From Pratylenchus scribneri (taxonomy: Eukaryota; Nematoda; Chromadorea; Rhabditida; Pratylenchidae): a DNA stretch of 64,000 nucleotides. Position numbers and translations under genes: made by a program. The stretch lies in assembly GCA_030063045.1 (NCBI GenBank), contig JAQSEB010000090.1, forward strand, positions 1,550,001-1,614,000, written 5' to 3'. Of the stretch, positions 10,236-23,469 are shown in pieces; the stretch's first letter is position 1; each line of letters opens with the position of its first letter. The notes beneath the pieces are model-generated. The model had not been told where the DNA came from and did not search any database. It saw nothing but the letters and a program-made list of their open reading frames with translations.

Positions 10236-13200
10236 TCATTCATTTCGACGGCTTCCTCCGGCAGAAGGCTTGGATCGATCGGCAAACTTTGATTTCGGGA
10301 TCGTTAAATCATCTGCTGATGGAGGCTGAAAAAGTAGAAATATTGCATTTTTTAAAGTTTTTAAAAATAAGGAAAAGCCTAAATTGGCGCCGTTTATAAA
10401 TAACTTAATAAGGACTGTACCAATTTTAATGATTTTAATAACAATTAAGGAGAAGACTATTGGCTACTAAAATACATTTTTTGATTGGTTCGGAATGAAT
10501 AAAATTTTACACTTAAAACTTTCTATTATCCTTTATTATGGATTAGCGAATTTTAAAGTTTTTTTGGGAATAACTCCATAAATTTTGAACCAATTTAGAT
10601 AAAATTAATATTATTTGATAGCCAAAAGTATGTTCTTTAATTTACAACTAAAATCCGAAAAAATGATTTAAGTCACTGATGATTTATTATTAACGGCGGC
10701 AATTGGCCTGACGCCAAATTAGAATATTCCTAATCCAAAAAGCTTACAGCTGGTTTTTGTCCGGATTTTGCCATTGCTGCCCCCTTCTTTTCTTCATTTC
10801 CTCCTTGTTTTGTTGGCCCATGAACGGCATTCGCGGTAGATGTTCCTTGTCCATTCGATGGCCCATTTCCTCCATTTGCCTTGTTTCCAGTAGATTGTCC
10901 ATTATTCGGTCCCGATGCGCCAACATCTGCCGGTGTTGCTGTGCCAAAAAGGAATCTGCCTCTTTTGGTGCCACCCGTTCTCTTTTGATCACCCGGGCTT
11001 TTTTGCTGCTGACGATTGGATTCAGCAGCGGTAGCCGGAGGCGATTGTTGACCACGAATTGATGGGGGAGTAGATGGCCGAGTTGATGTTGACTGACGTA
11101 ATTGACCATCATTGGATGAATTCTGACGTTGATTCGGAGCTGGTGCCGTGGAGCTTTTTTCTCCATTCGCATTTCCTGTGTTTTTATGGGAATGGGGTTT
11201 GGCCAAAAGAGTTCTAATAGCCCTGGGATCACCCATTGTTTTTGCCAGCTGTCCTTTTGGATTGTTCATGGCCGACACAATGATGTTTTGATCCCGGAGA
11301 GCCGGTCCAGGATCGCGATGAACTGGGTTGACATTGGCACTAATGTTCCGCGATGTTGATTGGCGCATTTGGGCATCCCTCATTGATGAATTTTGGTCAT
11401 TCATTGCCGCTGGGCGTTGTGGAGGATCCATTGCTTCAATGCCATGGAAATTGGACTTAGCAAAAGGAATTCTAATAATACCTCTTTCACCCAATTTCTT
11501 GGCCAAATTTGCGTTTTTGGCCAAGGTAGTGTGGCCATCCGTCACTGATGAATTCTGACCATTCATTGCTGCTGGGCGTTGTGGTGGATTCATTTCTATG
11601 TGTGAATTGGATTTGTTCCAAGGAATTCTTTGAGCCCCGGAATCACCCGATTTCTTGGCCAAAGCTCCGTTTGCATTTTTCATGGCCATAACAGGCGGCG
11701 CTTTACCTAATCGAGGGTCGACAGGTGCCTGTTGACGACGAACGGTCGGTGTTTTGGCAGGTGACTGAACAGTGTTGGCATTAGCACCAATTTTCGGACC
11801 ATTGGCTGAATTGTGGCGTTGGGCTTGCGCTGGTTTTATGGGCGCATCCAATCCAGCTGTGACATTATGGGATTTTATGGGAATTCTAATAGTCATAGAA
11901 TTACCCGATTTCTTGGCCAAAATTCCCTGTGGATTTGCCTCGGCCACAACAGCATGTGGTTGTTGACGGACTATCGGTGAATTTGGAAGTGGTTGAACGG
12001 AGTTGGCATTTTCCTGAATGTTCTGCGATGTTGATTGCCGCATTTGGCCATCATTGGCTGGGCCAATAGGTGTAGAATGAATTGACATTTGGCCATCATT
12101 AGCTGAATTCTCTCGTTGGGCTGCCGCTGGATGTTCTCCGGGTGCATTATCCATTCCTATAAGGAAATTGAATTTGAATTGTGGAAATGTAATAGCCTTA
12201 GGATCACCCAATAATTTCTTAGCCAAAGGTCCGTGTGGATTGATTGTTGGCTTCCAGCCCTTCTTACTTTTCGGCGTTTGTTTCCAGCAGTCTTTCTTTT
12301 TCGGCACATTTTTTGGTGGATTGGTGCCCGAAGGATGGTCAACATTCTCATTTGGACTCATTGGAGTCGGAGGTGAAGCAATTGGATGAGCTGAAATTGA
12401 TGGAAAATTAATTTAATTTAGCATATATTTTTAATAAATTTGCAAAAAAATTTAAAATATTTATATCTAAAAAACTAAAATAATTTTAAATGGAAGAAAA
12501 ATAAAATTTTTAATTGATTTTATTGAATAAATAATTTTAAATGGAAGAAAAATAAATTTTTAATTGATTTTATTGAATAAATAATTTTAAATGGAAGAAA
12601 AATAAATTTTTAATTGATTTTATTGAATAAATAATTTTAAATGGAAGAAAAATAAATTTTTAATTGATTTTATTGAATAAATAATTTTAAATGGAAGAAA
12701 AATAAATTTTTAATTGATTTTATTGAATAAATAATTTTAAATGGAAGAAAAATAAATTTTTAATTGATTTTATTGAATAAATAATTTTAAATGGAAGAAA
12801 AATAAAATTTTTAATTGATTTTATTGAATAAATAATTTTAAATGGAAGAAATATAAATTTTTAATTGATTTTATTGAATAAATAATTTTAAATGGAAGAA
12901 AAATAAAATTTTTAATTGATTTTATTGAATAAATAATTTTAAATGGAAGAAATATAAAATTTTTAATTGGATTTTATTGAATAAATAATTTTAAATAGAA
13001 GGAAAATAAATTTTTAACTGAAACTAATGGAAAATGAATTTAATTTAGCATAAAATTTTAATAAATTTGCATAAAAATTTGCCCCCAATTCCACTCACCA
13101 TCAGCCGAAGAATGTTGTGTAACCGATTGTTGTCCAACATTTCCCTCATTTGTTATTACACCTTGATGGCCATTGTTTCCCACATTTTCCATATTTAGTC

Positions 13201-16200
13201 CATTGCCGCCAATTCGTTCGTATTTAGGATTCAGGGCAGCCGATCCAGCAGCCGGCTTGTCCGCCTTTTTTGTTCGTTTTTCGCCACTTTTTCTTGGACT
13301 ATCCGATCGTCGTTTCTTGTTGGGTGCATTTGGATGGATGGCACCGAGTGGTGTACGTTCATCAACATTTTGGGGAATTTGGTCGATTCCAACTGTGGCG
13401 GGTGGCATGGCGACATTTCCAATGTGAGGAGGTGATGTCGCAGGAAATTCGAAAACATCATCGGCCATATTCGATGGCTGTGTGAAATTGGATGTCACTG
13501 AAAATAAAATAAATTAATTTCGAGAAAATGGAGGAAAATTGCTCGATTAAAATACATCCCTAAGGGTCGGGTCTTTGTTTTCCAGAATTAAATTTAAATT
13601 CCAAAAGTCCAATAGTCATTTTCTATAAAAATGTCCCTAAAAATTTGACTTGTCCATGCCGAAAGTGTTAGTCATATCGAAAAATAAAAAGCGATGAGCG
13701 AGAGCGATATATTTTAGAATCAAAAAACGATGATAAAATTGGTCAAAAATGCAATATTTGCGATAAGGCAATATTTTTGAAAATTTTTTATAAATAGGTG
13801 AAGAAAAAAATTTTCTTGTTTACTATTTTGCAAAAATAATCTATTCAACTCTTGAAAAATAAAAAGTCACAAATCACGATGGACTAATTATAATTAGTGA
13901 GAGGGGGTGGTAGGCTTTCTATTTTTGGAGATCGTTATTTATTTTTTTCATTAAAACAAAAAATTATATTAAATTATCCCCAGGATTTAAGGATCTAACA
14001 ATTCGCCTAGAGGCTAGAGCTAATTTCTCTTATAGTACCAACAAAAAAAAAAATGTTTGGAAATGTTTTAAGCAAAAAATGGTTCAAAAATTTTCCCCTT
14101 TTGTACTTACTCCAAATTCCTTGCTCCGGTGGATTTCGCTGTTGTTGAGGTGTTGCCGATTGCTGGGGCTGTGAATTTTGTTGGCCATTCAAAGTTGAAA
14201 TTGGCGATGGTTTTGCCTTTTTCTTCGACATTTCCCCTCTCGGCTGAATGCCATCCGAATTCGATGGATGAGGAGATTGTCGAGCTTCATTGGCATCCAT
14301 TTGCTCATTGGCCGAATTTTGTTCCTGAAAATCAGAAAAATTACAATAAGTCTAAAATTAAAATTTATTCTTTTAGAAAACTCTTCTCTTTCAAAATAGA
14401 TTAATTTCATTTTTTCATTGACTTTACACACTTTACATTACATTACAAAAATTAAATTCTATCAAAAAATCATTTATTCTGAAAGAGGAGAATTTGGTAG
14501 ATAAATTTCAAATTTTTGTAATTTTTCTTATATTTTAACAGAATTTTTAAAAAGGGTGGTAAAATAAAATATGGTTAAAAATTTACCTATAAAAGCATAA
14601 AAGAATGTATTAAATTATCTAAAATGATTTACAAAATTTTTTGGTAATATTTATATAGTCTTTTTAGGGTTGGTCAAAGTCGGTTTCAATTTTAGAAAAT
14701 CAATGAAATTTAAAATGGAATTTGGAAATTTTTGCTCTTTAAATTGAAAATAGGAGAAAGCAAAACCGAAAAATGACATTTTTACAAATCAAAAACCCAC
14801 GTTTTAAGACCGATTTTGACCAATCTTAGCTCTCTTTACAGTGATTTACCTAGTATTTTTACCAAATTTTTAATATATTGGACCTGCTGGCCTAATAAAG
14901 TTGCTTCGGTGATGGATGCCAAATTTGTTTGTGCAGACTGACTATCCGGCAACACATCTTGAAGAAGTCGTTGATCCAATGTTCGCCCATTGAAATTGAA
15001 GCCAGCCGATGATGAGGGCATTCTCTCCATATTGGCAAGAATTTCATCAAATGTCGTTGATGATGACGGCCCATTCGGCGGATTGGCCTTTGCTGTATTC
15101 TTTGTAACTGAAATGGAAAAATTAAAAGAGGAATCTGATCTGAATAATGCATTTAAGGTAAAAGAGAACCGCCCAAATTTTCGTCTTTTAAAATAATTCA
15201 TCCAGGAATAAATCTATTTTGATGATTTTTCGTTATAAATTAAAGGGCAGATTATGTCTAAATGAATTTATTAACTTTATATAATTTGGTTTGGAGTTTT
15301 GCTTTTAAAAATCTTAATATCCTTTTCTATTGATTTTAAATGGTTTTTTATAGCTTAACAACATCATTTATGAACTAATTTATTATCTCATCAGTCAATT
15401 ATGAACCAATTTAAATAAATTTAATATTATTAAATAGTCTAACAGTCTTCTCTTTAATTTACTAATAATATTGGGGTAGGAGAGAGTGGATTTCGGTTTC
15501 AGAAAAGCGATGAAATTGTAGAACAGAAATTAAACCATTAAAATTGGTTCAGATTGCGGCAAGTTTGGGAGTTCCCCAATTAAAATGGGAAAAATGCCCG
15601 TTTTCCACTATAAAATGTCCCAAAGGAAACTTACTGTTTCTGTTGGCATTCAATTTCTTTCGATCATTCTCATAAGCATCATCAGATAAATTCAGACTTG
15701 GATTGGCATCGGCGGTTGGCGGTGAACCCTGGGCAATATTTGCATTGTTGTTTCCAATCGACGATGATGTTGACTCATTCGATGCGCCACTCCCATCATT
15801 TTCCGATGCTCCAAGATTTGGCTGCTGTTGTGGAATTCTGCCTCTTGATCTTGACCGCCCTCGGGTGGCTCTCTTTTGTTGTGGAAATGGCTCATCCCCA
15901 TTCATTTCTCGATGGTTCAAATATTGTCTCAAAAATTGCTCAAATTCCTCCTTCAATTTTTCATCCTCTTCCCGAATCATTGTTCGTTGGCGAATATATT
16001 TGGCAAATCTCTTCTTCAATTCTGGATCATTGTCATATTCTTCGCGTGGATACCAGCCAAATTGTTGGTGAAAAAGGCAACGCAAGCACCTGAAAATAAT
16101 TTAAAATTAAATTAATGAGAAATTTAGAGAAAACGAGAAAATTTGATGAGATTATGTTATAATTTCAAGTTATCGCCGTTTATAACAATATTCATCAAGT

Positions 16201-19200
16201 ATTTAATAAATTTTGATGATTTTTATTATCAAATTAAAGTATAAGCTTTTGGCTATTTATGATAGCAGTTTTTTTTAAAAATTGGTTCAAAATTGATGGA
16301 GTTATATCCAAAAGAACATTGAAAATTTTGTTTACATAATAAAGGAAATTTTGAATATTTTTAGGATATAAAACTTAATCAATTTGAACCAATTTTAATA
16401 AAATTAATATCATTTGAGAGCCTATACCCTATAGTCTGCTTTTTAATTTGATAAAATAATTTTCAAGGCTGCTTAACTCTTTGATGAGTTATTTTTAAAA
16501 CAGGGACAATTTGAGCCACATGTAAATTTTTTACCAATGAAAATTCTTTTTTTTAACCACCAAAACTGGTTTTGACTTCTAATAAATCAGAGAAACTGAT
16601 TTTGACCTAATAAACTTTATAACAATTTGTAGATCTACTGATCGATAGGCATCAAATTGTATATAAAATATCAGGTTATGGCCAAAAATTAAATTGAATA
16701 AAACCAAAAATTGGAAATATGGTTTAAACGGTTTAACACCCTTAATTTTTGTTCAAAATATGTCATTTTATATACCATTCGAAATGTCACGATTAGATCT
16801 AGAAATTGTTAAAGATTTGTAGTGTCTAAAACTGGTTTCTGAATAATTTGAAGTCAAAAATTGTATTACCGATAAAAATAATAATCATTCAAGAATGACC
16901 CAATTAATGTTTTTTAAATCTAATTTTGGACTAAAAATTTTGAATAACTATTTTATTTTATATATTTTAGAGAAAATTTTAAATGTATGCCTCAATTTTC
17001 TTACCAAGGTTCCCCAGGGTAGCGGCGTTTCAATCGTTTTCCATTCGCTCTTTGCTGATTTCCCCCAACATTTGCGCCATCAATTTCATTTTCGTTTGCC
17101 GGCTCATCCTCATCTTCTTCTTCCAGCTGCTGATCGTTGTTGTGCCCATCATCGCATTCACAGTGATGTTCAACTTCTTCTTCATCTTGAACATGTTCCT
17201 CGGGATTCATTTGTTGGATTAATTCATTCTGTGGCGGCTCCACTTCTTCAATTGAAGTATTTTCTGCTGGTGGTTTTTGGCCTTCTTCATTCATCTGCTG
17301 CTGATCTTCATTTTCCACATTGATATTTGCTTCAGACATAACTTCATTTTGAACATTTGCACCAAATTCGTTGAAGTAATTGTCCAAAATTTGGCGCCAT
17401 TCAGCCAAATTACGGCGGCGAGATTCTTCATCAATTCGAACTTGCAATTCTTCTTGGCATTGTTCAACCTTAAATGTATGAAAAATAATTTAAATGGGAT
17501 GGTAAATTGTCTAATGTTTAATTCTAATTCTAATTGATTTTGACTATGAATGGATTTAAATAGTCGACAAATATGTAGAATCAAAAGAAAAAGAATCCCC
17601 CATCGTTATGAATATTATCTCAATTATTTTAGCTTTATTTATGGAATGGAAAAAAAGATAATTTGGCTTGGTTTAATTAGAAGAATATTATATTTCTGAT
17701 ACTTCTACTATTCTGATTTCCTTTTTGAAAATATTTTATTCTTTTTTATTCTAATTAATTAATGAAAATATTCAAATTTTTTTGTAATTTCATTTTCCGG
17801 AAAATATTGATTTCCCTTTAGGGAATAGATAACATAATATTTCTTCCTGCATTTAATCATACAATCTCCCTTTTCGATCCATCCTGAAGTAATATATTTT
17901 TGGGAAATGCTAATTAACATATTTTCTTTAAAATTATCGCATAAACCCTCAATTCGTTATTCAATTTTTCTTCCCATATTTTATTGATGAAAATGTTCAT
18001 TCCCATCTCTATAAAAACAAACTCACATTTCCATCCGCCTCATTTTGCGCATCTTCTGCTGATGATCCATCCACTTCCATTGCATTTTCCTGCTCCAACT
18101 CTTCTTCCTCATCAATTTGAATCATCACTTGCTCCTGTTGTTGTTGTTGTTGCTGACGATGTTGTTGATTGCATGAGAGGATGGGCGGTGCTGACAATTG
18201 CTGAATTTTGCTATTATTGCCATTTCGTTGCGCAAATGGTTGAGGAACACTGCTGCTGGAATCATCCCGTTGACTTGGTCTAAGCGTGCCTGAAGTAAAA
18301 ATTTTTTGACAAATAATTTCATTATAAAGCTCTTTTCCTTATATTATTTTTATTTTATGAATATTTTTTCTAAAAATAACGGGGAAGCCATTACAAATTT
18401 TTAATGCCCATCCCCCACGCCCAACCCATAAAATTAAATTTTGTCCCCCTCCTCCCCCTCACTAAAATAAATTAAAAAAAATAATAAATTAATGGATATA
18501 AAATTTTTAATGGATATAAAATTTAAATATAAAATTTTTAATGGATAAAATTTTTAATGGATATAAAATTTTTTAAATATAAAATTTTTAATGGATATAA
18601 AATTTAAATATAAAATTTTTAATGGATAAAATTTTTAATGGATATAAAATTTAAATATAAAATTTTTAATGGATATAAAATTTAAATATAAAATTTTTAA
18701 TGGATATAAAATTTTTAATGGATATAAAATTTAAATATAAAATTTTTAATGGATAAAATTTTTAATGGATATAAAATTTTTAATGGATATAAAATTTAAA
18801 TATAAAATTTTTAATGGATATAAAATTTTTAATGGATATAAAATTTTTAATGGATAAAATTTTTAATGGATATAAAATTTTTTAAATATAAAATTTTTAA
18901 TGGATATAAAATTTAAATATAAAATTTTTAATGGATAAAATTTTTAATGGATATAAAATTTAAATATAAAATTTTTAATGGATATAAAATTTTTAATGGA
19001 TATAAAATTTAAATATAAAATTTTTAATGGATAAAATTTTTAATGGATATAAAATTTTTAATGGATATAAAATTTAAATATAAAATTTTTAATGGATATA
19101 AAATTTTTAATGGATATAAAATTTAAATATAAAATTTTTAATGGATAAAATTTTTAATGGATATCAAATTTTTTAAATATAAAATTTTTAATGGATATAA

Positions 19201-21461
19201 AATTTAAATATAAAATTTTTAATGGATAAAATTTTTAATGGATATAAAAAAAATTTTTAATGGATAAAATTTTTAATGGATATAAAATTTAAATATAAAA
19301 TTTTTAATGGATATAAAATTTTTAATGGATATAAAATTTAAATATAAAATTTTTAATGGATAAAATTTTTAATGGATATCAAATTTAAATATAAAATTTT
19401 TAATGGATAAAATTTTTAATCGATATAAAATTTTTAATGGATATATATAATTTTTAATTGATATAAAATTTTTAATATATATAAAATTTTTAATGGATAT
19501 AAAATTTAAATATAAAATTTTTAATATAATTGCTTTCGACATTTGCACATTAAATCAAATTTGAGCTTTTCTAGGGATTTTTAGGTTTTGGGAGTTGCAC
19601 ATCCTTGGGGCAACTTTTTAGCGCGCATTCAGGAAAACTATACGTTTTTTGATAGGGGTTTGGGTTTGGGTCGAAACCGGTTTAAAAACCGGTTTGTCCA
19701 GGTAAAACTTTTTTCATGGGACCTAAATCAAAAATCGGCACGGTTCGATACCTAAATTAGAATGTTAGCTACAAAATGATATATAGGTTGGGGGGTCTGA
19801 AACGAAGTCTAAGTGCCGAAAAAAATCTTCAAAAATTGCCAGCCGGGGTGCGCGAGTCAGAAATTCCTCAATAACTTTTTTTAGAGTTGAGATAGAGCTG
19901 CGCAATAAAAAGCAAAATTGTAGAGCTCGACAAGACGAATCCAATTATATATTGCGCGAATTGTGGAACCAAATCGGTTTCGAGATATAAGCTTAAACCG
20001 GTTTAAAAAATTCAAAAATACCAGGCGAGCGAAGCGAGCCGTCCAAAACTTGAATAAAATAACCTACTGGGGTACCTTAAAGCGCCCCGCGCTTTTTCCG
20101 ATACGGAAGCATGCCTTAAACCAGTGGGGCTCTGCCCCACTGTTTTTTAAATATAAAATTTTTAATGGATAAAATTTTTTTATGGCTATTGGTTATAAGA
20201 AAAAAGTGTCTCTTTCAATTTTTCTCCATCCTCGGAAATTCCTAAATCCTTTTAAAAACATAGTAAATTTCTAATTCCTTATAAAAACATCGTTTTTTGT
20301 AAAAAAAAATAACTAAATCGTTAAAGAAATATGATCTTTTTGAAAATTCCTTATTGCTTATTAAAAAAAAAAACAAGATAATCTTCTTGAAAATCCATAA
20401 ATCCTTATAAAAACATAGTATTTTTCTTGAAAATTCCTAAATACTTGCTAATCTCCTCTCTCTCTCAAATAAATTTGTATTCCTATTAACTGAGAAAAAA
20501 ATGCGTAAAATAATGGCTTTCGGGTGATATCCCTTCCATTTAAGAATGATTTTTTTAATTCTTATACAAAAAATACTAAATCCTTGTTTATGGCCAATTA
20601 AGGCCTCAAAAAAATTCTAATTCTAATGCGCCCTAAATCCTAAAAATCGCTTATACTCACGTGAGCCAATAGCATTTCCGTCTGCTGTTGGAGAATTCGA
20701 CGATGCGGCTGCTTCCTTTGGGCCATCATTTTCCTGCTGCCCATCTTGGCCAAAATTTCCATTGATTGCGGCGGCAATTTGAATTTGCAATGGCTGTGGT
20801 GTTGTCGTTGCCGATTGATTATTCAAATATTGCTGGCGTAATTGGCCCACAAGATAAAGTCGACGTGCATTGATTTCCTCGGCGGCATCATTCGCTTCTT
20901 GGCGCACATTCTGTAATAAAAAAATTAAGATAAAATTTTGAAAATCTCTATCAATTAATAGACCCGATTAGCCGAGAATTACTAATATTAATTAATTTCA
21001 CAATTTGCAAAATTATTCAAATTATTAAATTCGGACTAAAGCCAATATTCCCTATGATTTTGTGGAGATTCTCTTAGAAAAACAAATTGATCTTTTTTTT
21101 GATTTTAGATGCTAGGACTAGTTTTCCTGAAATAACAAAAAAAGGTTTAACAAGCTCAAAATAGGTAATTCTTTGGTTTTTTTGCATTTCTAATGACATT
21201 TTCCCTCGAAAGTTCCAAAACATATCAAAAAAAATTAAGTCAATAACATCAAATAAATGCTCTAAAACATTATTTTTGTGCTTTATCATCAAATCTGATG
21301 CATAAAAAATAGATCAAATTCCAAAAATCCCAACCCAAATAAATTACTATTAATGCCGTTTCCACATTTGAGAGACGCTGGATTTCGGCATTCAATTCCT
21401 CAAGAGTCATTGGCGGATGGTCATTTTCGTTGTTTTCACCGTTGTTGTCGGTGTTTGTCAT
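10236..21461 (-). CDS. Ten-exon LAKK-repeat, low-complexity protein, copy B (1378 aa)
   Basis: Exons: 21348-21461, 20661-20910, 18027-18289, 17005-17468, 15635-16089, 14863-15107, 14111-14324, 13099-13497, 10748-12390, 10236-10325. Phases 0,1,0,2,1,0,1,1,0 close exactly over 4137 nt. Residues 1-38 are acidic/Asn-rich with a helical ELNAEIQRL segment. Residues 39-209 are Gln-rich. Exon 4 (210-364) is acidic, has HHCECDD and ends in KRLKRR. Exon 5 (364-515) has a charged helix and an RGRSRSRGR patch. Exon 8 has a bipartite NLS-like basic cluster (about 729-746). Exon 9 (802-1349) holds five motif copies built on LAKK at 857, 959, 1045, 1097 and 1183, with linkers such as PPQRPAAMN and QMRQSTS. 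There is no signal peptide, membrane segment or enzyme motif. I infer a disordered nuclear protein; the family is unrecognised. Copy A at 1-3372 conserves the exon structure. Confidence 0.8.
12475..13010. repeat. Minisatellite, 50-bp unit, about 10 copies
   Basis: Units contain AAATGGAAGAAAAATAAA and TTTTAATTGATTTTATTG and are nearly identical, so the array is recently expanded. It fills most of intron 8 of copy B. Confidence 0.95.
16571..16862. repeat. Foldback element, family 1, in intron 4 of copy B
   Basis: Inverted arms with ACTTCTAATAAATCAG at the left and CTGGTTTCTGAATAATTTG at the right, with diverged ATCGATAGGCATC-type inner parts. Intron 4 of copy A has no counterpart in 44-441, so it was inserted after the duplication or lost from copy A. 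Confidence 0.7.
18470..19525. repeat. Minisatellite of 18- and 13-bp AT units
   Basis: More than 1 kb of alternating ATTTTTAATGGATATAAA and ATTTAAATATAAA units with higher-order repetition. It lies in intron 2 of copy B. Copy A intron 2 (1850-2542) has no such array. Confidence 0.95.
19545..20150. mobile_element. 0.6 kb insertion inside the intron 2 minisatellite
   Basis: A compositionally distinct block interrupts the AT minisatellite, which resumes at 20145 with TTTTTTAAATATAAA. It contains an AAACCGGTTTAAAAACCGGTTT-like palindrome (about 19674-19696), AAACCGGTTTAAA at about 19996 and GCGAGCGAAGCGAGC. It ends in a near-perfect hairpin, CAGTGGGGC / GCCCCACTG, followed by a T-run. No ORF is convincing. 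It looks like a non-autonomous repeat; the class is not determined. Confidence 0.55.
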
Positions 21462-21759
21462 TTTTGTGAAGCTTTTTCGATGTTTTTGATTGATTCGTTC
21501 GTTCGTTGGGTGGTTTAATTACTGATGTATTTCTAATCTAACCTAAAAATAGAAGGGGGAATAATTAATTTGGCTGTTTTTTATAAATTTGAACGCGATA
21601 AAATGTTAAAGAAATAAAATTTTGCGCGAAAATGAATATGTCAAAATGGAACACTTTTAGAAAGGGGAATAAGGAATAAAGGGGGGGGGGATGGAAAAAT
21701 TTATCTCGAATAAATGTAAATTGATTAAAATATGAGCGTTAAAATAGGTTGGGTTTAAT

Positions 21760-22100
21760 TTGGCGAAAAAACATTGAAAATGGCTAAAAAAAAACATTGA
21801 AAATGGCAAAACATTATAATCGATTCAGTGTTAACCCCAACCATATGTATAACCAATCAATAGATATCATCAAGGCGCATCGAATGCTATATAATTTTTC
21901 AAGAATTGGTCAAACCGTTTAAGATTTAAAACATTTCATGGTTTTTGGTTCAAAACTGATCAAAATTGGTTAAATCTAAGCTGAATCATTATCAAACGAT
22001 TAGTCTCGAAGAGATATTGGATATATAGTTTGGGGGTCTAAGAGCAAATCAATTAAACTGCTAAAATCTTCTCGCCATCTAAAATGTTTTTTTTCGCCAT
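21760..22100. repeat. Foldback-related element, subfamily 2
   Basis: Shares AAGGCGCATCGAAT and GGATATATAGTTTGGGGGTC with the element at 61290-61520. It occupies the promoter-distal position where copy A has a family 1 element at 3688-4021. Confidence 0.55.
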
Positions 22101-22399
22101 TTTAAATATTTCCCATTAAAATATGTTTATGTCAAATTCAAATGCATTAAAAGCCTTAAAATAAATTTAAAAATGAAGGGAAATATGCGGGAAGGCAATA
22201 TTTGCCCACCCAATAAAATGATGGTTTTGGGCCTTGGACAATAAAAAAAAACCCCTAAAAGCGAATAGTAAGGAAGAAGAGGGTAGATGGAAAGCAATAT
22301 TTGTCCTGCATAATTGTAAATTTATTTAAAATATAAATGTAAAATATGTTTGTTTCAAATGCATTAAAAAGCTTATAAATAAAAAATGAAGGTAAGAAA

Positions 22400-23400
22400 G
22401 AGAGGCAATATTTGCCCATCTCATAAATTTATAATGGCGTTGGACCTTGGCCAATAAAAATTGGCCCACCCATCTTTCCTCGGTGTCAACATTTTTGGGC
22501 AAAATTGAGAACGAAAAAAAATTTTGGGCAGAATTGAGAACGAAAAAACTTATAGATTTTAAAGGGAAGAGACTTGGAATAAAATGCGTTTTGGGCCAAG
22601 AATGGGGAAATGACTTGTCGAAAAACAAAATGCGTACAAAAAAATGCTTTGCAAATGAAATGGCCCTACTTTACGAAGAAAGAATTCCCTCGGGGCGAAT
22701 ATATTAAAAAGAACGAATGAATCAATGGAATGGGGGGAAATCGATAGGGATAAATTGGGCCATATGTTTTAAAGAATGATTAATAATTGTTTCTTGTGAA
22801 TTGGTTCAAAGGAAAACAAGTTCCTGAAATTACCCTTCTTTAAAAAGAGTTGAGTTCCATCACAGGGTGAATTTATTTAAAAAAGGGAAAACTAATGATA
22901 GACGGGAAAAATTGATGAGGGATTTGTTTTTAATATAAGTGAATGAGCCATATTTTATGTCTGGAATGATTAATAATTGGCCTTGAATTGATTCAATGGG
23001 AAAACAATTTCCCAGACTAATTTATTTGTTTTGTTCCCTCATGTCAGCTGTGTTTTGGAATTGGAAAGGAAGTAATAGCGGCGAAATTAAATGACATTTT
23101 ATTTTATATGATTCATTTATACATCGGGGTTCGGGGGCCCAGCAGTTGCCAAAAAGTGGGAGGCGGACTTAAAAATACTATTATTAATGGGATTAAATTC
23201 TCAAATAGATTTCAGAGGATGCTGTGGAATAATGCTTAAAGCAAAGTGAGGAAAAAAAGGAGAAAATGAATTTGTGTGCTACCGTATGACATGTGATTTG
23301 ACTAACTAATAAGGAAAATTTCCATTCCTCAAAAGTATATGGAAGGGGATTAATTTTGTTGATTGATGTGAGATGGAAGGATAATCAAGTGGATTTTAGA
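22400..23400. other. No gene seen
   Basis: Moderately AT-rich sequence with scattered short frames lacking splice support. The two TTAATAATTG(T/G) stretches near 22785 and 22972 sit in weak direct repeats. Confidence 0.4.
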
Positions 23401-23469
23401 ATATTAATTTGTCCACTGTGAATTGTGAGCCGTGGAAATTATAGCATCGGCGCTAGAAATAAAGAAGAT

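Larger units (their letters stand above)
16047..22400. repeat. Segmental duplication, right copy
   Basis: Counterpart of 1-4320, including the region upstream of the copy B start (GAAGCTTTTT, then ATAGAAGGGGGAAT) out to the TGCATTAAAAAGCTTATAAA end. It is longer than the left copy, mainly because intron 2 expanded. Confidence 0.8.

Noticed and set aside
18470..19525. CRISPR-like array
   Set aside because: Units are directly abutting AT minisatellites without unique spacers, in a eukaryotic intron.
19963..20172. 69-codon plus-strand frame rich in Arg/Lys
   Set aside because: Lies in the inserted repeat and runs through its hairpin; no homology recognised.
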